From positions 51,202,066 through 51,266,065 of the forward strand of contig NC_080042.1 in assembly GCF_012489685.1 (NCBI RefSeq): DNA of 64,000 nt. The letters are read 5' to 3'. Shown here piece after piece: positions 21,748-34,989 of this stretch; within the stretch, counting starts at the first letter, position 1, and each line of letters begins with the position of its first letter. The notes beneath the pieces are model-generated. The model worked only from the letters and a program-made list of their open reading frames with translations. It did no database searches and was not told the DNA's origin. Origin of the DNA: Lotus japonicus. Lineage: Eukaryota; Streptophyta; Magnoliopsida; Fabales; Fabaceae. The position numbers were made by a program, and so were the translations under genes.

Positions 21748-21885
21748 AAAAGAATACTTGTTGGGAGGAGTTATGTCTAATACTTGTTGGGAGAAGTCCT
21801 GTCTAATACTTTGAGGAGTCATGTCTAATACTCGTTGGGAGAAGTCCTGTCTAATACTTGTATGGAGAAGTCCTTGATACTTGCA
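21748..21885 (+). repeat. Minisatellite, about 28-bp unit, around five imperfect copies
   Basis: The units share 'taatacttgttgggagaag' followed by 'tcctgtc', with varying length. Related but different arrays occupy the same position in the two other copies of this LTR family, at about 39500-39720 and 62440-62660. Confidence 0.8.
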
Positions 21886-22349
21886 TAGTGAAATCTCGGT
21901 TCTGCTGAAGACTGGATGCCGCCCCATCGTTTTGGGGGTGAACCAAGATAAACTGCTGGTGTGCATCGTCTACTTCCCTATACTTACATTTCCGCTGCAC
22001 CAAACGATATCAATTGTTGTTCCTTTACTATGATTGTCTACATTTTAGCTAATGTATTTGTCTGTGACAAGATGTGGGACCAAGTGTTGTAACATCGTGA
22101 CTGTGACATTTGTCCCTACGGAGCTGATGTGTGTTTGGATGATTTATTCTAGAAGCTTTGGATTGATTTCGTGATTAACAAGCTAGTCTTGTTGAAGAAG
22201 CTTCCGTGTGTTATCTGGAAATATATCAAGAGTAATCAAATCTGCTGAAGAAGATTTGATTTGGTTTAAATCGTAAAGATTATATCTTTTGATGTTCAAA
22301 TCTTATTAGATAAGATTTGGTGCTGGTTTAAAAAGACTTGTTCAAGATT

Positions 22350-22892
22350 GGCTTAATTGCAACTTTGGTCCCCGACGTTTACCAATGCCACGATTTTGGT
22401 CCCCCACCTAATTTAATTACATGGATGGTCCCCGACGTTGTAGGTCGTGTGCAACGTTAGTCCTACCGTTTATTTCTTAATGGAGGAGACTTACGTGGAC
22501 GTCTAGTTGGAGAGAAAAAAGAGGTATGAGGAGAGAGGGAATCACGTGAGTATCACGTGAACTCACGTGAACCTTATATGAACCCATTATACCCAAATCT
22601 GAAACCCTAGAGATCTAAATCGTGTTACCTTCTTCGTTCTAGGGAGGTCAGGGGTTTGGGTATAATGGGTTCAGATAAGGGTCACGTGATACTCACATGC
22701 TTCCCTCTCTCCTCATACCTCCTTTCTCTCTCCAATTGGACGTCCACGTAAGCCTCCTCCATTAAGAAATAAACGGTAGGACTAACGTTGCACACGGCCT
22801 ACAACGTCGGGGACCATCCATGTAATTAAATTAGGTGGGGGACCAAAATCGTGATATTGGTAAACGTCGGGGACCAAAGTTGCAATTAAGCC
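22350..22892. mobile_element. Mutator-like fold-back element (543 bp) with long terminal inverted repeats
   Basis: The left end GGCTTAATTGCAACTTTGG is the exact inverse of the right end. The arms stay complementary for nearly the whole length ('tttggtccccgacgtttacc', 'cgttagtcctaccgtttatt', 'gaacccattatacccaaa'), with a short centre near 22615-22650. Nine flanking bases match at 8 of 9 positions: TTCAAGATT at 22341-22349 and TTCCAGATT at 22893-22901. That is the duplication length of Mutator-like elements. There is no transposase. A transcript would fold into a long hairpin. Three CACGTG motifs lie in the left arm and one in the right. Confidence 0.85.
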
Positions 22893-23735
22893 TTCCAGAT
22901 TTAGTCTGATGTGATTGTTTTATTATGTGAACAAATCTTCTGGAGAGAGATTTGTTGCTGGTTTTAGTTTGTGAAGAAAATATGTTTGAGATCAAATCTT
23001 TGACAATAAGATTTGTTCCATATTAGTTTTGTGGACTCTATTTTCGTGCAAGCCCATTGAAGATCAAGGCCTGTAGAAGAACGACCATTTAAGGAGGCTG
23101 AACCCTAGTTGCTAAGTGTGTGTTGGGCACCCAAGGATTGTGCTTTTAGGGTTGTGTTTTGTGAGTCATTGTTCTGTTATTTTGTACACCACTATACTAC
23201 CTCCATTGATAATCATATGGAAAAGAGTTGGTTTGCTTAGTTGAGTTGTAATCTCTTCAAATATGTGTTGCTTATTGCAAGTTCAATCACTGTGGCAATG
23301 ATTGTGAGAGAAAGTGAGAGGGGTTTCTCATACTTAGGCGGAGACCTAAGCAATAAACCACAAGTAGGAATAAGTAGGAAAGGCAGTGAACTGGGGTAGT
23401 TCAGTTAAGACCTTTTGTGTACTTGATTCTCTATAATAGTGAATTATCTTTCTCAGGTTGATACCCTACAGATGTAGGTAATGTTGCACCGAACTGGGTT
23501 ACCAATTCTCTATGTTTTTCTTTATTGTTTTGCTGGTTTAATACAATGTTGCACTTGTGATTTATCTCTTGTACGTTGTGCCAGATGTCCTAGACATTTG
23601 GTATAACATCTGTCGTGTGCGTAAAACAGAATTTCATCAACAAAGACAAAATATCCTTCTATCGTTTGGAAATTCCATGATTTGGATGAGCACAATTCAA
23701 ACCCCCATTTCTTGTGCTACTCTGATCAACTTCAA

Positions 23736-24768
23736 CTCGAGCTCTTAGGTCCCTCATACTTAGGTTGTTCCTCCCCTTCATCAAGGCTCGTAACGCTTAG
23801 GTCCTTCGTCAGACCTTTCGTCTGCATGGGCCACTATCATGCCCTCTAGTCTGACTCCTCTGGGCCAATATAGAGCAAGCCCAATTTATAGGGGGATCGC
23901 AATGTTATTAAGCTTAGCATATCACAAATAATGTGCATAAATCATGTGTTGATCAACTTATGTCCAGGAACATATTTTAAAAATAACAAAAAAATTCTTT
24001 TGGGATCTAAATCTTGGAACAAAAATGATAATTGGCCTCTGAATTTTAAATCCCGAAAAACAAAACTCAAAAGAAGAAAAAAAAGGTTCTGAGGTTTAGT
24101 TCCTAGAACATGTTTTAAAAATATTAAAAGGTCTTATGGGTACTAATTCCTGAAACATGTTTGACCTAATTGACCCCTAATTGTGGTTTAAGATCCAGAG
24201 TGTATTTTGCTATCCAACCTACTAGAATTAAGATCCCGGAATGTCCCTTACCTAACCGAGAATAAAATCTGGAACGACGAAGCTCTATTGTAATGGCGGA
24301 AGCTTCGTCGAGGAGAAACGAATGAGAAGATGAACCATCTTCATACAAGAATAAAGAAAACGAAGATGAAGCAAAAAAAAAAAAACAGACCTCAACAAGA
24401 TTGATATAGATGATGATTGAAGCTTGCAAATGTTCAAAAGGGTGAAGATGAAGAGGTTCCAAGAGTGAGAGTGAGAGTGAAGCACGAGTATGAGAGCAGG
24501 GATAATGAGTGTGAAAGGGAAAGAGAGAAAGAGGAAGAGGGAAAAGTTACTGAGGTTATTTGAAACGAGGGATATTCTTGGGTTTAAAATGTTTGGATAC
24601 AGGGTGAGAAATTAGTTGGTTGAGTCGTTGATGTGTTAAATTTAACCCATCCAATAATTGTGGCATAGCCCAATTAAACATATGATACGGACCTCAAGGC
24701 TCAACCTAATAGTGGATCCAACCCATGACCCGACCCAACAAGAAGCAGGTTCACTTTTCTCTTCAGTG
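23736..24768. other. Intergenic region upstream of RPL36
   Basis: No coding gene is supported. Short minus-strand frames at 24166-24485 are low-complexity and lack domains. The last 50 bases before 24768 form the RPL36 promoter. Confidence 0.45.
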
Positions 24769-24805
24769 CTATAAAACCGCGAAGCTAACACTCTCAAAAC
24801 CCTAG
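24769..24805 (+). promoter_or_regulatory. RPL36 promoter: TATA box and telo-box
   Basis: CTATAAAAC (24769-24777) is followed by AAACCCTAG (24797-24805). The AAACCCTA telo-box near the transcription start is typical of plant ribosomal-protein genes. A CAG/GTAACT donor-like site just downstream, at about 24822-24825, and the acceptor TTTGAGCAG at 24985-24993 indicate a 5'UTR intron. Confidence 0.6.
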
Positions 24806-24998
24806 CCACAGGTAACCACCGCAGGTAACTACTAAAATCTCTCTACCTTGCTCGCTTCTTCTCGCGATTCCGATCTCTCTGAAGCTTGATTCGATGATTC
24901 AATCGTTTCTCGTTGCTCTGAAATTCCTGTTTCAACAGTGGAAAATGGTTGTTTGATTTTTGAATTTGGGGTTTTGTGTTGTTTTTTGAGCAGGGAAA

Positions 24999-26087
24999 AT
25001 GGCACCGAAGCAGCCAAGCACTGGTCTTTTTGTTGGGTTGAATAAGGGTCACGTTGTCACCAAGAAGGAGTTGGCTCCACGCCCCTCTGATCGCAAAGGG
25101 GTATGTTTTGAATTTTGGGTCATGAGTTCTGTTAGCTTGTTGTTTGCTCGGTTCAGATTCTGAATTTTCAATTGATACAAGTAGTGACAATACTGAAAAT
25201 AATTTAAATATAGTCTCTGTTGTTGTTGTGTGTTCAGATTTTGCTTTATGTTTGGATTTTATGAGATACTTTGTCTGATTCCAGTTTTAAGTTTATTGGA
25301 TTTCTTATTAGGAGATATAGATCATTTTGTGACTGCACTAGTGTAAAATGCACAACATAAAGAAAGGATTTGAGAATTAGATAATGTGATCTGAGTTGTA
25401 GAATGTTGCTCGCACTTGGATGTTCAAACCTTTGTTTGTTGTTCTTTGGTTTACAACTTAGACCAACTTGTTTAAATTTTTAGACTGACAAACAGCAGTT
25501 CTATTTGTCATAAAGGTTTCATGAAATATGGCGTAGCCCTGTTACTTGTCTTTGTGTTGCTACAAATAATATTCGTAAGCCAGTGCTAAAGTAAGCTTAA
25601 TGTTTGATGATTTGAAGCATATATGTGCTGTAATGTTTTAAAATGATGGTGGATAAAAGATGTCAGTACGGGAGTGAAGGAGATTATCCAAGGGGACTAC
25701 TTCTGTTGGTCTAATTTTGTTTTTTGATGTTTTTCCACTTGCTTATCAAATTATGTTGTCTTAAACAGAAAACAAGCAAAAGGGTGCACTTTGTAAGGAG
25801 CCTCATCCGTGAAGTTGCTGGGTTTGCACCTTATGAGAAGCGTATAACTGAGTTGCTGAAGGTTGGAAAAGATAAGAGGGCACTTAAAGTTGCCAAGAGA
25901 AAGCTCGGAACTCACAAACGCGCAAAGCGAAAGCGTGAGGAGATGTCCAATGTTCTCCGAAAGATGAGGTTGGTGTTTACTCTTTGCGTGCCATTTGTTT
26001 CATTGACCTTATCATTGCCTCATTGGAGTGAACTTATGTTTTTCAATTCTGTGCAGGGCTGGTGGAGCTGGTGATAAGAAGAAGTAA
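24999..26087 (+). CDS. RPL36: 60S ribosomal protein L36 (eL36)
   Basis: Three coding exons (24999-25100, 25769-25968, 26057-26087) give 110 aa, the usual length for plant eL36. The N-terminus [20 protein letters not shown] and the block '[19 protein letters not shown]' identify the family. The basic tail '[15 protein letters not shown]' and the end 'AGGAGDKKK' complete it. The protein is part of the large cytosolic ribosomal subunit. All phases are intact. The start is the only ATG compatible with the family N-terminus, six bases after an acceptor. The gene sits alone between repeats. Confidence 0.97.
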
Positions 26088-28270
26088 GATTGTCTATTTC
26101 ATTTCAGTTTTACAGAATGTACCAATGTTCAAAAAGACAAGCTGTCAAAGTTTTGTTTGGTTCATTTATTTTGTCTGCTTTACATCTAGAGATGTCTTGT
26201 TTTGACTCTGATTTTATGGGGAGTACCATTGGTTTCTTTTGCGTAGAGATGTCTTGTTTAGACTCTGATTTGTTGAAACGTTAAACTGGTTTATTTTGCA
26301 TTTTACTAGAGCTGAGATTAATCCTTTGAGAACAACATTGCATTTGCCAATCTCACAAAAACATTTCCCATGTTATATTTAGTTATTTTGGACCAATTTT
26401 ATGCATAGTACAACACCAAGTACCGGGTTGTAGCAATACAGGGCCATGTATGCCTTGAGGGAAATTGCATTCAACTATATATTTATCCTATTTTGATAAT
26501 TCATGAGTTTGGATAATTCAAACTGTGAAGATTCTTGATTAGTCGCCGCAAATTGCAGTATTGGAGAGTTAAGAATGGTAATATTAAAATATTGATCATG
26601 AATATATTGGCTAGTTGACTGTTGTAAGCTTAAACAACCCTCCTTTACCTACCTGGCTTGAGATTTATCCAAGCACAGCCGCAGTTCTATAGTAGTTATT
26701 TCATATACCATTCCCGGTCACCAGTTTTTCTGGAAAGGTGTTTTTCTGAAACTGTAAATATTGACAAATATTGTTAAGCTACTTATTTAAAGGCCTTGTG
26801 TACATCTTGAAGAACTTACAAGTTTTTTCTGAAAAGGTAAATATTGTAAAATGCTGTTAAGCTACTTATTTAAATGCCCTTTCTGTAACCAATTAAAGCT
26901 ACTTATTTAAATCTCTCTTCTACATCTTGAAGAACTTCGACAATCATATAATGATCAGCTCGTCACACATTTAAGCAAATTCATTTACTTCAAGCATCTA
27001 AAAGCACGAGGGCTAATTAAAGGCACTTACATCAACTACCAAAGATACATAACATACTACAATATATAGCATGTTCAATTGTTCATTTAATAACTAAAAA
27101 ATCAAATTAACAAAGGCAGGGTAAACAATAAATCAAATAAACTCTTTTCTTCACCACCCACATCCCGTTCACTTGGTCTAAGCTAGTATCTATTTAGTGA
27201 AATTTTGTTTCTTTGTCTCTCTTTGCCTTTTCCTTTTGTCATATCCAGTCCGCGTTACAACTATGTTCAACCATTTGTTGCACAAAACGTAGACAAGGAA
27301 GACAAAGTGCATATTCATGAGAAGGCAGAGGGTCACAGCTAAAAATTTAAACAGAGTGAGAAGAGAAGAGAGGTGGAGGAAGTTGTGTGGGGTTCATGTT
27401 CGAAGAGAGGAGGTAGGGGTGGTGGCAGAGATGACTTCCAGGAACAAAAAGGAAAATGAAAAAAAAGACAAATAGGTAAGATGAAGGGAGAAGTGAAGAA
27501 GGGGTGAGGTAGAAAAAGAGAAAGGATAGACTCAGTAGAGAGAGGGAAGATGTTGGGCATAAAAACAGGGAGAAGTGAAGAAGGGGTGAGGTAGAAAAAG
27601 AGAAAGGATAGACTCAGTAGAGAGAGGGAAGACACCTCATGTGGGTAACCTCCCCCATTAGGAGGAGAGAAGCAGGGGAGGTCTGAATGCTACCACCCAC
27701 GCGCTGCTCGGCATAGAAATTTACTGTCAAACCTTAATCAAGTTTTTTCTCTTTAGATAAGGCTGACGAATGAAAAGACACCATACACCGCAATACAAAC
27801 CCTTATAATGAAGTTAAACGTTGGGGTACTTATAGTAACATACTTTAAATAGCACCTCACAAAAGAGAGCCTTAGAGTGTTTAGTATGGACGAGAGAAAT
27901 TTCACACCCAATCTAAGTTTAACAAACATACCCTATATGACAATTGGTACCCAGGATGCTTAAAAAAAAAGTTGTCCTTTGGTTTTATTTTTCTATCTTT
28001 ACATAATCGATTGCAGACAACTGAGTAATAAAGGCACCATGTTACAGGTTATTTTATTCCTCAACTACAATTATATCTAGTTTCAATTATACAAACATAG
28101 CTCCACATGATTTACGAAAGGCAGTTTTAGAAGTTAGAACTGCCAAAATTCCCGCATCCGTGTGTGTTGTCTCTGTTGAAGCACTGGAAAAAGAAACTCA
28201 AACTAGAGCTCTGGCCAATCAAACAGCCAATAAGCATTGAAAAAATATAGGAGGGGCAGAGTAGGAGAGA
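26088..28270. other. Intergenic: RPL36 3' region and purine-rich spacer
   Basis: The RPL36 3'UTR region contains a local duplication, 'gagatgtcttgtttxgactctgat' twice at 26190-26275. The rest is AT-rich without domains, and 27330-27640 is strongly purine-rich on the plus strand. No gene is supported. Confidence 0.45.
27486..27632. repeat. Tandem duplication, 65-bp identical blocks
   Basis: The 65-bp purine-rich block at 27486-27550 (starts gggagaagtgaagaaggggt) is repeated exactly at 27568-27632, with a 17-bp spacer. Confidence 0.9.
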
Positions 28271-31200
28271 TCAGGTCTTGAACTTTTGGGTGATTTTCTC
28301 AACTCCTTCCCTGCAATCACCAGCAACTCGCTTTGCACCTTCTTTGATAGTAAATCCAAATTCAAGGGCACTCTGCTGCAACTCAGTGGCTGACTTACCT
28401 GCCTTTGAGATGACAGCTTCTCCTAATTCTTCAGTCTGTTTTCCTGTTTTGGATGCCCATTCCCTCATTTTCGATATGTATAGGGAAATGATGTGGATGA
28501 TTTTGTCAATTATATCTCTAGACTTTCCTCTGATATCTGCACCCATTTTTTTGAGCTTGTCCAATAAACTTTCAGCCCTACCAACCGTTCCTTGAGCTGA
28601 GAACTGCTCTCCAGCATTGAGCCATGTAACTTCGGCAGAGGCCTCCTTGCGGAGATCATCGTCGACCACCACTTTGATTCCATGCCTCTCCCAACGATCT
28701 CTAGCCTCCTCTAAGGCTCTTGCTTGTTCTCTTACTCTTTTGGCCTCATCCTCTGCCCAAGCCCTGAGTCCAATAATAACATATATTTAAAACCACTTAA
28801 GCAGGTTCTAATAAGCAAAGAACAATAATTTTATTACTGGACTACAGAAATGAGATTTTCTGAAGTATTTGCATAACTGGGATAAGAAACAACTATCAGA
28901 AGACCTTGTAGGACTTACTATATAAGCAGCGCTAACAATGTTAGCATAAAAGTTTCAAGTAGATCTAATATAAAATGTGCACTAAAAGTACAATTGGAAG
29001 CGGTTAATATAGAAAATAACAGTTGCATAAAAAAGGCAAGAAACAGCAGAAAGGAACACACATGCGGTGATCATTTGTCTAATCGACAAATGATTGGTGT
29101 CGAGAAGAGTTGTAGTTAGTTTTAATTTTCTTACTTCATTAATTCATTTATTTCCAGACATGAGCAATTATGAGCAAGAGCATATCGCAGTAACAACCCT
29201 GGTTGCAGCCATGTCATGCTGTGAGCGATTAGCTCATTGGCTTGATTTTCTAATTTTTAGAAATATTAAAACCTGCCACATTTCTGTTTAATTTTGATAT
29301 TTTGCTAAATGGGAGCTAGATGTAAGGAATCATTGTTAAACTCAATCCTACCCCACGAGAAAAAGTGAATAAAAAAAATTCATTGGCCGGGTTCATGCAT
29401 CATCTCTTCTTTTACCATTCCTGTGGAACAAAAATTGAAATCAATACAAAAATATTTAGTTGCCTTTGAGAAATTATATGATTTTACCTGGCCATGGACA
29501 AGGCTTTTCGTTCAACCTCTAGCTCATACTGTAAACGGGCAATCTCACTGTTTTCAACTTCAGCTTGCTCCCGAAGTTTTCTAATCCTCTCTTTTTCATA
29601 TGCTATTTCTACCTTGTTATTCATTAGGCTTTCTAATTCATCCTGAACCTCATGCCTTAACTTTGAAAAAACCTCCATTTCTGATTCAATAGCAGCACGT
29701 TCTTTAACCAAGGCAACATTATCTTCTTCTCTCTCAGCTCTTAACCTTTCCAACTCGAGTCTTGTCTCTTCAGCCATCCTTTCAATAGTATCAATCTTTT
29801 CCCTCTCCATGAGGAGCTCCTGCTCAAAACTTGCATTGATATCCTTCTCAACTTGAGCTACTAAAGCACTATGTGCAGTAACGGCATTTTCAGCCATAGA
29901 TTCTGCTTCAATGCGTGCAAGCTCTTCACTAACTATGTCAGAAGCATCTCCAGTAGCAAGGGCAATAGCTGCTTGGGCTTTTGTTACTGGTTTATCAGGC
30001 TGGAACAATCGGGTATAACCTTTGATACCACCCCACGACACACACAAAAAAATATATTAAAAGTGAGTAAAAACCAAAAGCAGATTAGAAAATATCTGGG
30101 AGAAAAGACGGAACAGCAAATATTATAAAAACTCACTATCAACATATGGTCAAATATTTCAAAAGATCTACAATGAGAATGTAACTCACCAAATGCTAGT
30201 GCTATTATTCCCTGGTCCCTAGCAGACAGGTCGGCTACTAGTGCAGGGCATGCATTAGGATGTATCTTATCAGTGTCGATAAAACCAGAAAGTTGGTACA
30301 GCATCTGCCCATCGGTCATTGGATTTGATAAATACATTCATCAGTTCAATGCAGTTAGAATTAAGAAAATAACTTAAGCATATCAGACAAAGCAACACGG
30401 TGAACAACCTTTCTGTCAGCTTCAGGAAGCTGTCGTTTCTCTAGGGCCATTTTCCAACTAACAAGATCCTGACGTGATAAAGGGCTGCAGAAATTAATAC
30501 AGGTGAGAATGGGGATCACAATTATGGTTAATGCCATAAATAGTTGCGAGCACATCTCAAACAGAAGGAAATGCAATTATGCACTATCTATAAAAAAAAT
30601 ATGAATATTGCAAATCCTTTTTACAAAAAAAAAAGGAGAATTGCAATAATTTTTAATGATGACAGCACTGCTGCAGTGAAGAAAAAAGTAGCCACAAATC
30701 AGATAACCAAATTTACTAAGAACATACCTTTCAGGAGAGAAGTAAACTGGGCTATCATCTTCATCAGAAGGTAACTGTATATCACGTCTTGAAAGCCTGC
30801 TTTCAATAAGCCCAGCTTCTGCCAAGCCTGAAAATCAATATTCTTTAGACATGATTACATGAATTCATATATGAAGAGTTTGTATAATTAAAATGATAAT
30901 CAAGTCTTTTTCTGACCTTGAATGGAAGAAAAATCAGGATCCTCAGGGGTGATATCATCAAATGCGAGCTCAGTAACATTGCCTATGTACATGGCAGGAT
31001 AGACTTTTGAAATTGTGCTCCTAAAAAGTTAACAAAAAGGCACATGTAATACCATATATTACATGCGTAATAAAGATTTACCTTGTTCACATCTTGTTAT
31101 TCAAACCACATGCATAAACAAGAAATAAACTACTACCTCGAAAGAGCACTGCTAGCAGACACCAACCAGCGAGCATATTCACGACGTGTGCACAAATCAC

Positions 31201-33909
31201 CAGGTTGAACATCAGGCTCAATGACCTGAGGATGTAACAAATTTCAAGTGAACAATAACAGCCTTCCGAATGAATCTAAATATCATAAATTAACAAATAT
31301 CCAAACTAAATCAGGGATATTTTAATGAAGAATAAGGTTCCATGCACATCTTTCAGCTTTCAGTAGTTCATAAATTGCACACATTTTGCTTTACAAAAAC
31401 AGTGCTCGACCTAGTACCCCTTCAATGAAATCGAGAATTAAGCTAAAAGATATTGTCAATCTTAGTTGCTTTCATGGTTTTTGCAACAGCAAGATAGATT
31501 ATTCATTTCAGCAAATCTTTGTTGATAAGAAATAATGCAGCTTAGCAACACATCACAGAGAACCAATACAGCTCAAGTCTAAGTGAAATTCATGGTAACT
31601 TTGGGGATTTTGTATCAAGGCATTTGTACTTAACTCAACTTCAGAAAATTTGGGTTAGAATTATTTTATAATTCTTGAGGTTATATGTTGGGTGAAATTT
31701 AATTAAGCAGAATAGATATAAAAATCAAGCAGTGTTAAAAAAAATTGAACTACAAACTCACAGTATTATAGTAATCTTGATACATGTGAATGGAAACAAA
31801 TAATTACCTTTAAAACTTGCAATGCAGCTAGTGCTTGCCCCTGAACCTGATCAACAGCTGCAGGAACCAAAACTTTTCCAGGAAGCACATGTAAAGCTGT
31901 GGAAACTACTGATGGAGCAGGAATGCCGGGAGCAGAGAAAAGGGATCCAGAAATTGGAGATTCAGATCTAACTTTATTAATTTCATTTATATCATTTCTA
32001 ACCTCATTTTCCAATGAATTGGTTGATGATGAGTCTAATGATTTTCCAAACAGGTCATTTCCAGGAATATTCTCCTCTTTGAAGGATGACTTATTTCCCT
32101 CAGATGAGACCTGTGGAATTTTGTTGGGGTCAATGTTTTCTTTATTTGAAGCTGGTAGAATATTCTCTTGAGAATCTTCAGTAGAAAACTTAGGATCTGA
32201 AATTCTGTTATTTGACTCGGGACTGACCATGATATTAGCGATTTCAGTCTCATTACTAGAACTTCTACTGCCATCTGAACTGGTTATTTCATCCTGCTGC
32301 TCATTATCAACATGTAGTGGCTTAGCATCATTGTTGGGCATGTTTCCTGGTTCAACATTGATTTCTTTAACATCAGCAGTAGATTCTGCTGCATCTAAAG
32401 AAGGGTTACTATCAACATCTCTAAACCCAAAAACATTAAAAGAATTAAGAGTATTTTCAGATTCAAGTGCCATTGGGCTTTCACTGGAAACAACTAAATC
32501 GCCATCAAGAGCTGACTCATGCTGTAAGTCTCCTTGAACAGATATATGTTCAGTGGCATCATCATTGCCATTGGAGGTTTTATCATAAATCAACTGGGAT
32601 CCTATATCAGAATCATCAACAACTCTATAGTCACTGTGAATATTATCAGACTCCGGAGATGAGTAATCCCTGGATGATATATCTATCTGACCTTCCATTA
32701 TACCATTTCCTTGCTCCACCTTGTTGTCAGCACGTACTTGTTCTGCGACTTCATCATCATGGTCATCAGAAGACACAAGTGCCTCCTGCTGTGCAGTCAA
32801 GGCCTTCATTTGTTGCTCCGGTCCTGTATCCAGTCACACATATTCCCATTTCCAACAGAGAAATTTCGTTAAGCGCGCAGAAGGGAAATCAGTTCACATT
32901 CAAATGCAGGAAATCCAGCCACGCCCAACCTCCCCACTAATTAAAATTCATCGATTATCACATAAGAGAGGCAAGCATAGATTACTTACTGGAAGCAGTT
33001 CGTTTTCCAAGAGATGAGGCAGCAAATGTAAGCCCTGTAAGAAGAAGAATTCCAGCTACACCTACTCCCACAACCCCTGAAAGCAAGCTACTTTAAAAGT
33101 GTTACTAAGTAGTGTGGAATTGCTACCACTATCAATTAACAAAAAAATAACACAATCTCTTTAGCAACTCTCATCCAATGAAATGAATGTCTCAAACTCC
33201 AATCCATGTTAGTTCACTTTGTTAATACTATCCAATAACCTAATCAAAATCAAGTCCAGTCATGCATGAAAGACTATCAAGCTTCATATTTTCCTCAATA
33301 AAAAATCAAGTCCAGTCATACAATTCTAATGCTGATTCTGAAATAAAAAATGGAAAGTTCTTATTGGATGTATAACCTTTAATTATGCTTTTTCAATAAA
33401 TACTGTTCCATTTCTTAATTGCCTAATAGTAGGACACAATCACACAAATAATAATCATGAATCATGATAATTTTCAAATTGAAAAAGAAATTCAATGAAC
33501 ATACTTCACTCCACAATTTGGATATCTCAAGTAATGTTATAAACTTGAATAAAACAGATAAAATTTCACCCAAAAGAATCAAAATAAAACAGATAATGAG
33601 CATTCTTTAACAAGAACTAGAATTTCAAGAACCATACTCACCTCCATATGATTCCTTCTTCTTGGGGGTGTTGGGCTGCTCCGCTTCTGCGGATTCGGAC
33701 CAGCCGGAGAACCCATCGGCGGCGTTAGAACCGGACCCAGACAATTCAGAGCCGTTACCGGTTTGCGCAGCAGCGCGGAGTGGGCGGAGGAGGCGAGGGT
33801 TGAGGTGGTTGGGAAGGCGCAAGCGTTGAGCAACGGGGAATTTGGGGCCATTGAAGGCCCATCGGAGCTGGAGAGAGGTGGGGGAGCACGTGGGGGCGAT
33901 GGAAGCCAT
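28271..33909 (-). CDS. Chloroplast S-layer homology (SLH) domain protein, At5g23890-like
   Basis: Ten exons on the minus strand: 33909-33642, 33076-32990, 32823-31808, 31225-31137, 31020-30917, 30827-30728, 30484-30409, 30304-30190, 30019-29488, 28763-28271. They sum to 2880 nt (959 aa) with every phase closing. The N-terminus (MASIAPTCSPTSLQL...) is Ser/Arg-rich like a chloroplast transit peptide. Exon 2 encodes one membrane segment ('GVGVAGILLLTGLTF'). Exon 3 is an acidic, Asn/Ser-rich disordered stretch of about 340 residues. Exons 4-8 carry the SLH-like repeats ('RREYARWLVSASSALS', 'ELAFDDITPEDPDF', 'LSRQDLVSWKMALEKR', 'GFIDTDKIHP'). Exon 9 begins 'FQPDKPVTKAQAAIAL' and continues as a long coiled coil, with helical tail in exon 10. 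The molecular function is not established; a thylakoid or envelope structural role is inferred. Confidence 0.93.
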
Positions 33910-34354
33910 TGAAGGTTGCTGCGAAGGAAGAGAGAGAAAGCGTAGTGAGTGTGAGTGTGCGAGTGTAATTGAGGTGAAGTGAAGGCAGAATGGTGGGATG
34001 TTCTCTCTTCTTGCTCGAACTCTTTCCTTGCTCAACTTTCTTGAATTAAGTTTGGGTTTACGGTGTGTTTGGATTGGAATCAAGAAGAATGGAGGAATGA
34101 AATCAAATTACTATGTTTTATTGTTTAAATTTGTTAAAAAGAGTTTAATTACTATGCAATTATAATTTTGAAAAACATACAAATTAAATCCTTGTTAAAA
34201 AGTGATGGAATGGAATACAATGGAATCAATTCCACTTCTATGGCATTTATATCCCTTATTTTTCTCCATTCCCAATTTGGGGATAAGATGGAATCCATGA
34301 TTGTTCATCCTTATTTTTTGATATTTCACATAAGATATTGATAATTTTTTTATA
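33910..34354. other. Promoter/5'UTR of the SLH gene and spacer
   Basis: The frame stays open upstream of 33909, but there is no further in-frame ATG, so 33909 is the start. The region to about 34050 is probably 5'UTR and the rest is AT-rich. Confidence 0.5.
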
Positions 34355-34575
34355 CTCATGCGCGAGGCAAACCAAGTTGCGAATTGTTTGACTAATATGA
34401 CTCACTATCTAGAGTTGGGTACTAATGTCCATGATGATCCTCCACCTAGCGGTATATATCCATGATGACCCTCTTCCTAGCGGTAGGAACTTAATGCTTT
34501 TTTATTACACGGGTGCTGCTTACCCGAGGTCGTTTCGTGTGTAGTTTCCGGGTTTAGTCCCTCATAATAAAATAA
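34355..34575 (+). mobile_element. LINE 3'-end fragment (RNase H tail)
   Basis: The plus strand encodes 'REANQVANCLTNMTHYLELG', the end of a plant LINE RNase H domain. A 3'UTR-like 'gggtttagtccctcataataaaataaataaa' follows. A 26-bp piece ('tccatgatgatcctccacctagcggta', 34428 on) is imperfectly repeated. Only the extreme 3' end survives, a typical 5'-truncated insertion. Confidence 0.7.
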
Positions 34576-34989
34576 ATAAAGGTAATATAGAAATAAAAAT
34601 GTATATTTCATTCATTCTGTGTCCACAATCCAAGCCATGAAGTGATATCTTTTATTCTATTTCATCATAAGATACCCAAATAGTGATGGTATTTTGTGAT
34701 CATTTCATTCTTTTCCACTTCATGATCTATTTCATTTCATTTTACCTTTTTCCATAATTTCAAACATAAGACAAATATATAATTTATCTTAGGGTCTGTT
34801 TTGGTATATTTTATAGTATAAGGTTTGATAGTATAATGTTTGATTGTATTAAGTCTGAGAGTATTAGGTCTAATAAAAAATTATAACTATACAACGTTTG
34901 ATCATAACTGTATAACTGATCATTTCGTTTAAATTAATATAAACCTATGTTTCGTAAAATATTAAATAATTATATAAATTATAAAAATG

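Larger units (their letters stand above)
20880..23735 (+). mobile_element. Copia-type LTR (solo or orphan), split by a Mutator-like element
   Basis: The stretch shares ordered blocks with 39228-39960 (reverse) and 60134-62690. These are a Lys/Glu-rich-looking purine region with 'gatc(g/a)tctgaagc', a short minisatellite, and 'cgttttgggggtgaaccaagataaac'. The 3' end is '...cacaattcaaacccccatttcttgtgctactctgatcaac'. At 39283 the same 3' end is followed by a tRNA-Met primer site, so the block is an LTR. No primer site follows here, so this copy is solo or the 3' one. The left end is approximate. The element is interrupted at 22350-22892. Confidence 0.55.

Noticed and set aside
21748..21885. Regularly spaced direct repeats reminiscent of a CRISPR array
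   Set aside because: The repeats are imperfect, the spacers are not unique sequences, and this is plant nuclear DNA inside an LTR.
24166..24485. Small minus-strand frames upstream of RPL36
   Set aside because: They are short and hydrophobic or Ser-rich, overlap each other in different frames, and show no domain or splice support.
32229..32537. Plus-strand open frames over SLH gene exon 3
   Set aside because: They lie opposite the long acidic exon of the SLH gene. The minus-strand exon has correct splice phases and family similarity.
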